From: Halobacteriales archaeon QH_8_67_36
Lineage (GTDB): Archaea; Halobacteriota; Halobacteria; Halobacteriales; Haloarculaceae
Direction: 5' to 3'
Length of the DNA stretch: 9,427 nt
NCBI GenBank assembly: GCA_003021755.1
Contig: PXQZ01000016.1
Coordinates: forward strand, 1-9,427
The notes under the pieces were generated by a model. That model saw nothing but the letters and a program-made list of their open reading frames with translations, made no database searches and had not been told where the DNA came from. The position numbers and the translations under genes were made by a program. Shown here piece by piece: positions 5,171 to 9,427 of this stretch (its first letter is position 1; the number at the start of each line of letters is the position of its first letter).

Positions 5171-5573
5171 GGTCGGCAGCGGGAGGCCGGCCCCCGTGCC
5201 GAGAGGCATGAGGAAAGTCCCCCCACCCGTCGGACAGGTGACCGGGCACAAGCCCGGGGCGGGAGACCGTCGGCTATGGAACAGCAACGACACGTCGTCC
5301 GGGGACCGATGAGGTGCGCGAATCCCGAACGAGGCCGTGTGTGGGCCGTTCGGCCCACGCTGCCGAAGCGAGGGAGAGCTAACCCACCGAGGGTCGATAA
5401 CGTGGCCCGCCTTCGGCGGCCCACGCTCCCCCGGACGGACCGATGGAACGGCGAACCCTCACCGGTGCAAGGCCGCGTCGACAGGTAGTCCGACACCGCG
5501 CGCGAGCGCTGGACGCGGCCGCTCAGCCGAATGGCGGCCCGAACAGAAGGGGGCTTACTCCCCGCAGCCACAA
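5171..5573 (+). ncRNA. rnpB: RNase P RNA (archaeal type A)
   Basis: This is the catalytic RNA that trims the 5' leader from pre-tRNAs, including the tRNA-Lys in this window. The universal core elements are visible. GAGGAAAGTCC (5210-5220) is the CR-I/P4 5' strand. ACAGAA (5543-5548) followed by GGCTTACT is the CR-V/P4 3' strand; AAGTC pairs with GGCTT. GGTGCAAGG (5464-5472) matches the CR-IV region, and AACAGCAACGACACG lies near 5280. P1 is formed by GGC-A-GCGGGAG (from 5175) with CTCCCCGC-A-GCC (5559-5569). Helices capped by UUCG-type loops occur at 5341-5358 and about 5400-5425. The length of about 400 nt suits haloarchaea. The ends are set from P1 and the TATA-like box at 5141-5150 and may be off by a few nt. 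Open frames crossing this stretch are not genes. Confidence 0.95.
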
Positions 5574-5605
5574 CCTACAACTGCGCCGAGTCCCACCGAT
5601 AGCCA

Positions 5606-6577
5606 ATGGATCGCCGGCTCGCCGGAGCGTTCGCCCTGCTTTGTCTCCTGGGCGGGCTGGCCGGCTGTGGCGCCGTCGTCGAGGAGACGGGCTCGCTGAC
5701 GGGTAGCGGCGGGCATCCGTTCGCCGGCGAGACGGTGACCGTCGCCGTCGACGGCACCGACCGCGAGCGCGCGCTGGTCGCCGACGGGCTGGCCTACTGG
5801 GACGACGAGGCGACCGACTACGTCGGCTTCGCCGTCGACTTCCGTGTACTGGCGCCCGGCGCGACGCCGGCGGACGGGCCCGACGTCCGCCTGCGCTTCG
5901 TCGAGACGGTGGGCGCCTGTGGTGACACCGAGTTCTCGGCCGGCTGTGCGCCCCGCATCAACGGCTCGACCGGGGTCGACAGACCGGCAGCCGTCGAGAT
6001 TCGGCGCGGACTGGCCGACGACTCGACCCGGCTGGTCGTTCGCCACGAGGGCGGCCACCTGCTGGGGCTCACCCACACCGACCGGCCCCGCGACGTGATG
6101 GCCCACGAGCGGGACCTGGCGACGCTGCCGGAACCGGACGCCACGACGCGTGCGAACCCCTGGAACGGTTCGACGCTGACGGTCGCGCTGGCCGGCGACG
6201 ACGCGACCCCTGAGCGCTACCGCGCGGAACTCGACTACGCGCTGGCGTACATCGACGACGGCGCGGACGGGGCCGTCCCCGCTACCGTCTCCGTCCGCGT
6301 CGTCGAGGACCCCGCGACCGCGGACGTCACCGTCCGACCCGTGCCGGCCGACGACTGCACCGCGGACGACGGGTCGTGTCTGCTGCTGGAGGGGCCCGAC
6401 CCGGATAGCGACGGGGCCATCGAGACCTACACGAGCGCCGAGATACGACTCGTCGGGCTCGACACCGACGCCGCGAGCTGGCACATCGCCTCGCAGTTCA
6501 TACGGACGTTCCACACCGGCGACAGCCCCGACCGGCTGGACGACGCCAGCGACCGCCGCGGCGACTGGCACGGATAA
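5606..6577 (+). CDS. Lipoprotein metzincin-type zinc metalloprotease with a degenerate second domain
   Basis: This 323-aa protein begins with a lipoprotein signal peptide (MDRRLAG...), a hydrophobic core and the lipobox LAG-Cys21. It is therefore exported and lipid-anchored on the outer face of the membrane. Domain 1 (about 43-170) carries the extended zinc site HEGGHLLGLTH, with His147, Glu148, His151 and His157. Met165 (DVMAHE) lies just downstream and fits the metzincin Met-turn. Cys105 and Cys114 may form a disulfide. Domain 2 (about 190-305) repeats the same plan: LTVALAG, a helix ending LAYIDDGA, a Cys251/Cys258 pair, then EIRLVGL and a helix SWHIASQFIRTFH. Its glutamate and middle histidine are lost, so it should be inactive. 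The physiological substrate is unknown. The gene starts about 33 nt after rnpB. CCTACAAC (5575-5582) stands about 28 nt before the ATG and may be a weak TATA box; read-through from rnpB is the alternative. Confidence 0.85.
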   Translation: MDRRLAGAFALLCLLGGLAGCGAVVEETGSLTGSGGHPFAGETVTVAVDGTDRERALVADGLAYWDDEATDYVGFAVDFRVLAPGATPADGPDVRLRFVETVGACGDTEFSAGCAPRINGSTGVDRPAAVEIRRGLADDSTRLVVRHEGGHLLGLTHTDRPRDVMAHERDLATLPEPDATTRANPWNGSTLTVALAGDDATPERYRAELDYALAYIDDGADGAVPATVSVRVVEDPATADVTVRPVPADDCTADDGSCLLLEGPDPDSDGAIETYTSAEIRLVGLDTDAASWHIASQFIRTFHTGDSPDRLDDASDRRGDWHG

Positions 6578-6600
6578 GCGGGCCGTTGTCCGGCTCCGAT

Positions 6601-6610
6601 GGTTACAAGC
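6601..6610 (+). promoter_or_regulatory. TATA-like box deciding the start of the 199-aa gene
   Basis: GGTTACAAGC is centred about 28 nt before the ATG at 6634, which fits a leaderless transcript. The in-frame ATG at 6586 lies upstream of this element and would not be transcribed from it. The 16 extra residues it would add do not resemble the acidic helical protein. Confidence 0.5.
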
Positions 6611-6633
6611 CCGCGCCGGGCCCACTCGGGCGT

Positions 6634-7233
6634 ATGACCGCCCCGGACCTCATCGACGCCGTCCGAGACGACCAGCAGACCGAGCTCTCCCGGCTGGGTT
6701 CCTCGAAGACCCTGTACGCGGACACACGCGGGGAAATGGAGCCCGACGCCGTCCACGCGGCCGCCGCGGCCCGCGAGGCGGCGGCTCGCGACACGTTCGA
6801 GGGCTGGGAGGCCACCGAGGGCGACGCTGACGCCGCCGACCTGTTCGCCGACGCCGCCGCTGACGCCAGCGACCGGCTGGGCGACAGCGACCCTGCCGAC
6901 CGCGAGTTCCACGTCCACGACGCGCTCGACGGCCTGGAGACGACCGTCGAGCGGCTGGGCGGGCTCGTCGGCTGGACGCTCGTCGACAAGAAGATCAAGG
7001 AGCAACTCACCGGCTTCTTCACCGGGCAGGCCGATCCCCAGACCGCACGCACCTACCGAAGCGCCGGCGACGAGGTCGTCGAGCTTCGGGAAGACGCGGC
7101 CGACCTGCTGGACGAGACGTGCGACGACTGGGACGCCGCGGAGGCGGCCGCCACCGACGTCGTCGCGGCGGCCTACGACGACTACGTCGAGACGCTGGAA
7201 GACCTCGGTGTCAACCCGAAAGACGTCTGCTGA
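6634..7233 (+). CDS. Acidic helical protein, possibly ferritin/rubrerythrin-like fold
   Basis: This 199-aa protein is predicted to be almost all helical, very rich in Ala, Asp and Glu, and soluble. It begins with MTAPDLIDAVRDDQQTELSR and a conserved-looking LGSSKTLYADTRGEMEPDAV. Next comes an amphipathic helix (41-60), an acidic Ala-rich helix (62-83), a central helix region with GLVGWTLVDKKIKEQLTGFF (110-129), and two C-terminal helices ending NPKDVC. From memory, related haloarchaeal proteins are annotated variously as rubrerythrin-family or 'transcription antitermination' proteins. I cannot confirm either name. The helix spacing suggests a four-helix bundle, but the E-x-x-H metal ligands expected of rubrerythrin are not seen in the REAAARDTFEGW helix. 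It may therefore be a non-metal relative. It has its own TATA-like box, 56 nt after the protease gene. Gene confidence is high; function is unknown. Confidence 0.82.
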   Translation: MTAPDLIDAVRDDQQTELSRLGSSKTLYADTRGEMEPDAVHAAAAAREAAARDTFEGWEATEGDADAADLFADAAADASDRLGDSDPADREFHVHDALDGLETTVERLGGLVGWTLVDKKIKEQLTGFFTGQADPQTARTYRSAGDEVVELREDAADLLDETCDDWDAAEAAATDVVAAAYDDYVETLEDLGVNPKDVC

Positions 7234-7381
7234 CGTGCGGGGTCGCGGTGTTACCCCGACGCCAGCGGGCAGCACCATCGCCGCGACGACGATACCGAGG
7301 TACTTGCGGACGAACCGGGTGCTGGTTCGCATCACCGGCCCGACCAGGCGGCTAAAGTCGCTCCAGCCCCATCTATCTCCA
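7234..7381. promoter_or_regulatory. Intergenic spacer with the uvrB promoter
   Basis: GGCTAAAGTCG (7349-7359) is centred about 28 nt before the uvrB ATG at 7382, matching a leaderless TATA box. The same AT-rich element read on the minus strand (CTTTAG) lies about 23 nt upstream of a minus-strand ATG at 7332, which opens a possible short frame. GGGGT/ACCCC at about 7238-7257 forms a weak hairpin after the upstream stop codon. Confidence 0.45.

Positions 7382-9427
<2,046 letters not shown>

Noticed and set aside
5167..5706. Several open frames on both strands across 5167-5706
   Set aside because: They are translations of the RNase P RNA, whose conserved core elements explain the sequence.
5555..6625. 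Minus-strand open frame of 356 codons across the protease gene and rnpB 3' end
   Set aside because: It is antisense to a clear lipoprotein metalloprotease and gives an Arg/Val/Gly-rich translation without motifs.

Overview
The window comes from a haloarchaeon (class Halobacteria), probably a Haloarcula-like genus. The base composition is GC-rich with strong G/C at third codon positions. The predicted proteins are very acidic, the RNase P RNA and tRNA have archaeal features, and several genes have a TATA-like box about 28 nt before the start codon, as expected for leaderless transcripts. The exact genus cannot be read from the sequence.

Left part (1-1260): a sequon-rich surface protein anchored at both ends (+) converges on a two-helix 70-aa membrane protein (-). 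Two small hairpins lie between them and could terminate from both sides. Next (1254-1601) is a stretch of about 350 nt with no credible gene. It lies immediately 3' of a tRNA-Lys(UUU) gene on the minus strand and holds two related inverted-repeat units that resemble tRNA T-arms. This is where integrative elements usually leave scars.

Middle-left (1602-2886), minus strand: tRNA-Lys; a 221-aa protein combining a ParB/Spo0J-type HTH with a ribbon-helix-helix-like C-terminus; and a 49-aa Cys-x-Cys microprotein. A 10-codon ORF overlaps the microprotein start by ATGA. Its promoter region carries a TATA-like box with the same 10-bp repeat on either side.

Middle (2887-5084), plus strand: a 112-aa four-cysteine protein of unknown function, then a 587-aa ferredoxin-dependent siroheme nitrite/sulfite reductase with its own TATA box. 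Its catalytic residues and Tyr/Cys pair fit the NirA/SirA type. Next is rnpB (5171-5573), the RNase P RNA with its own promoter.

Right part (5606-9427), plus strand: a lipoprotein metzincin-type metalloprotease whose second half looks like a decayed copy of the first; a 199-aa helical acidic protein, possibly ferritin-like; and uvrB, which runs off the window within a few codons of its expected end.

Most genes seem individually promoted, so this looks like a chromosomal housekeeping neighbourhood rather than one operon or a defence island. The most interesting points are the duplicated metzincin with a dead second site, the T-arm-like repeats beside tRNA-Lys, the microprotein locus with its possible operator and leader ORF, and the four-Cys protein beside the sulfite/nitrite reductase.
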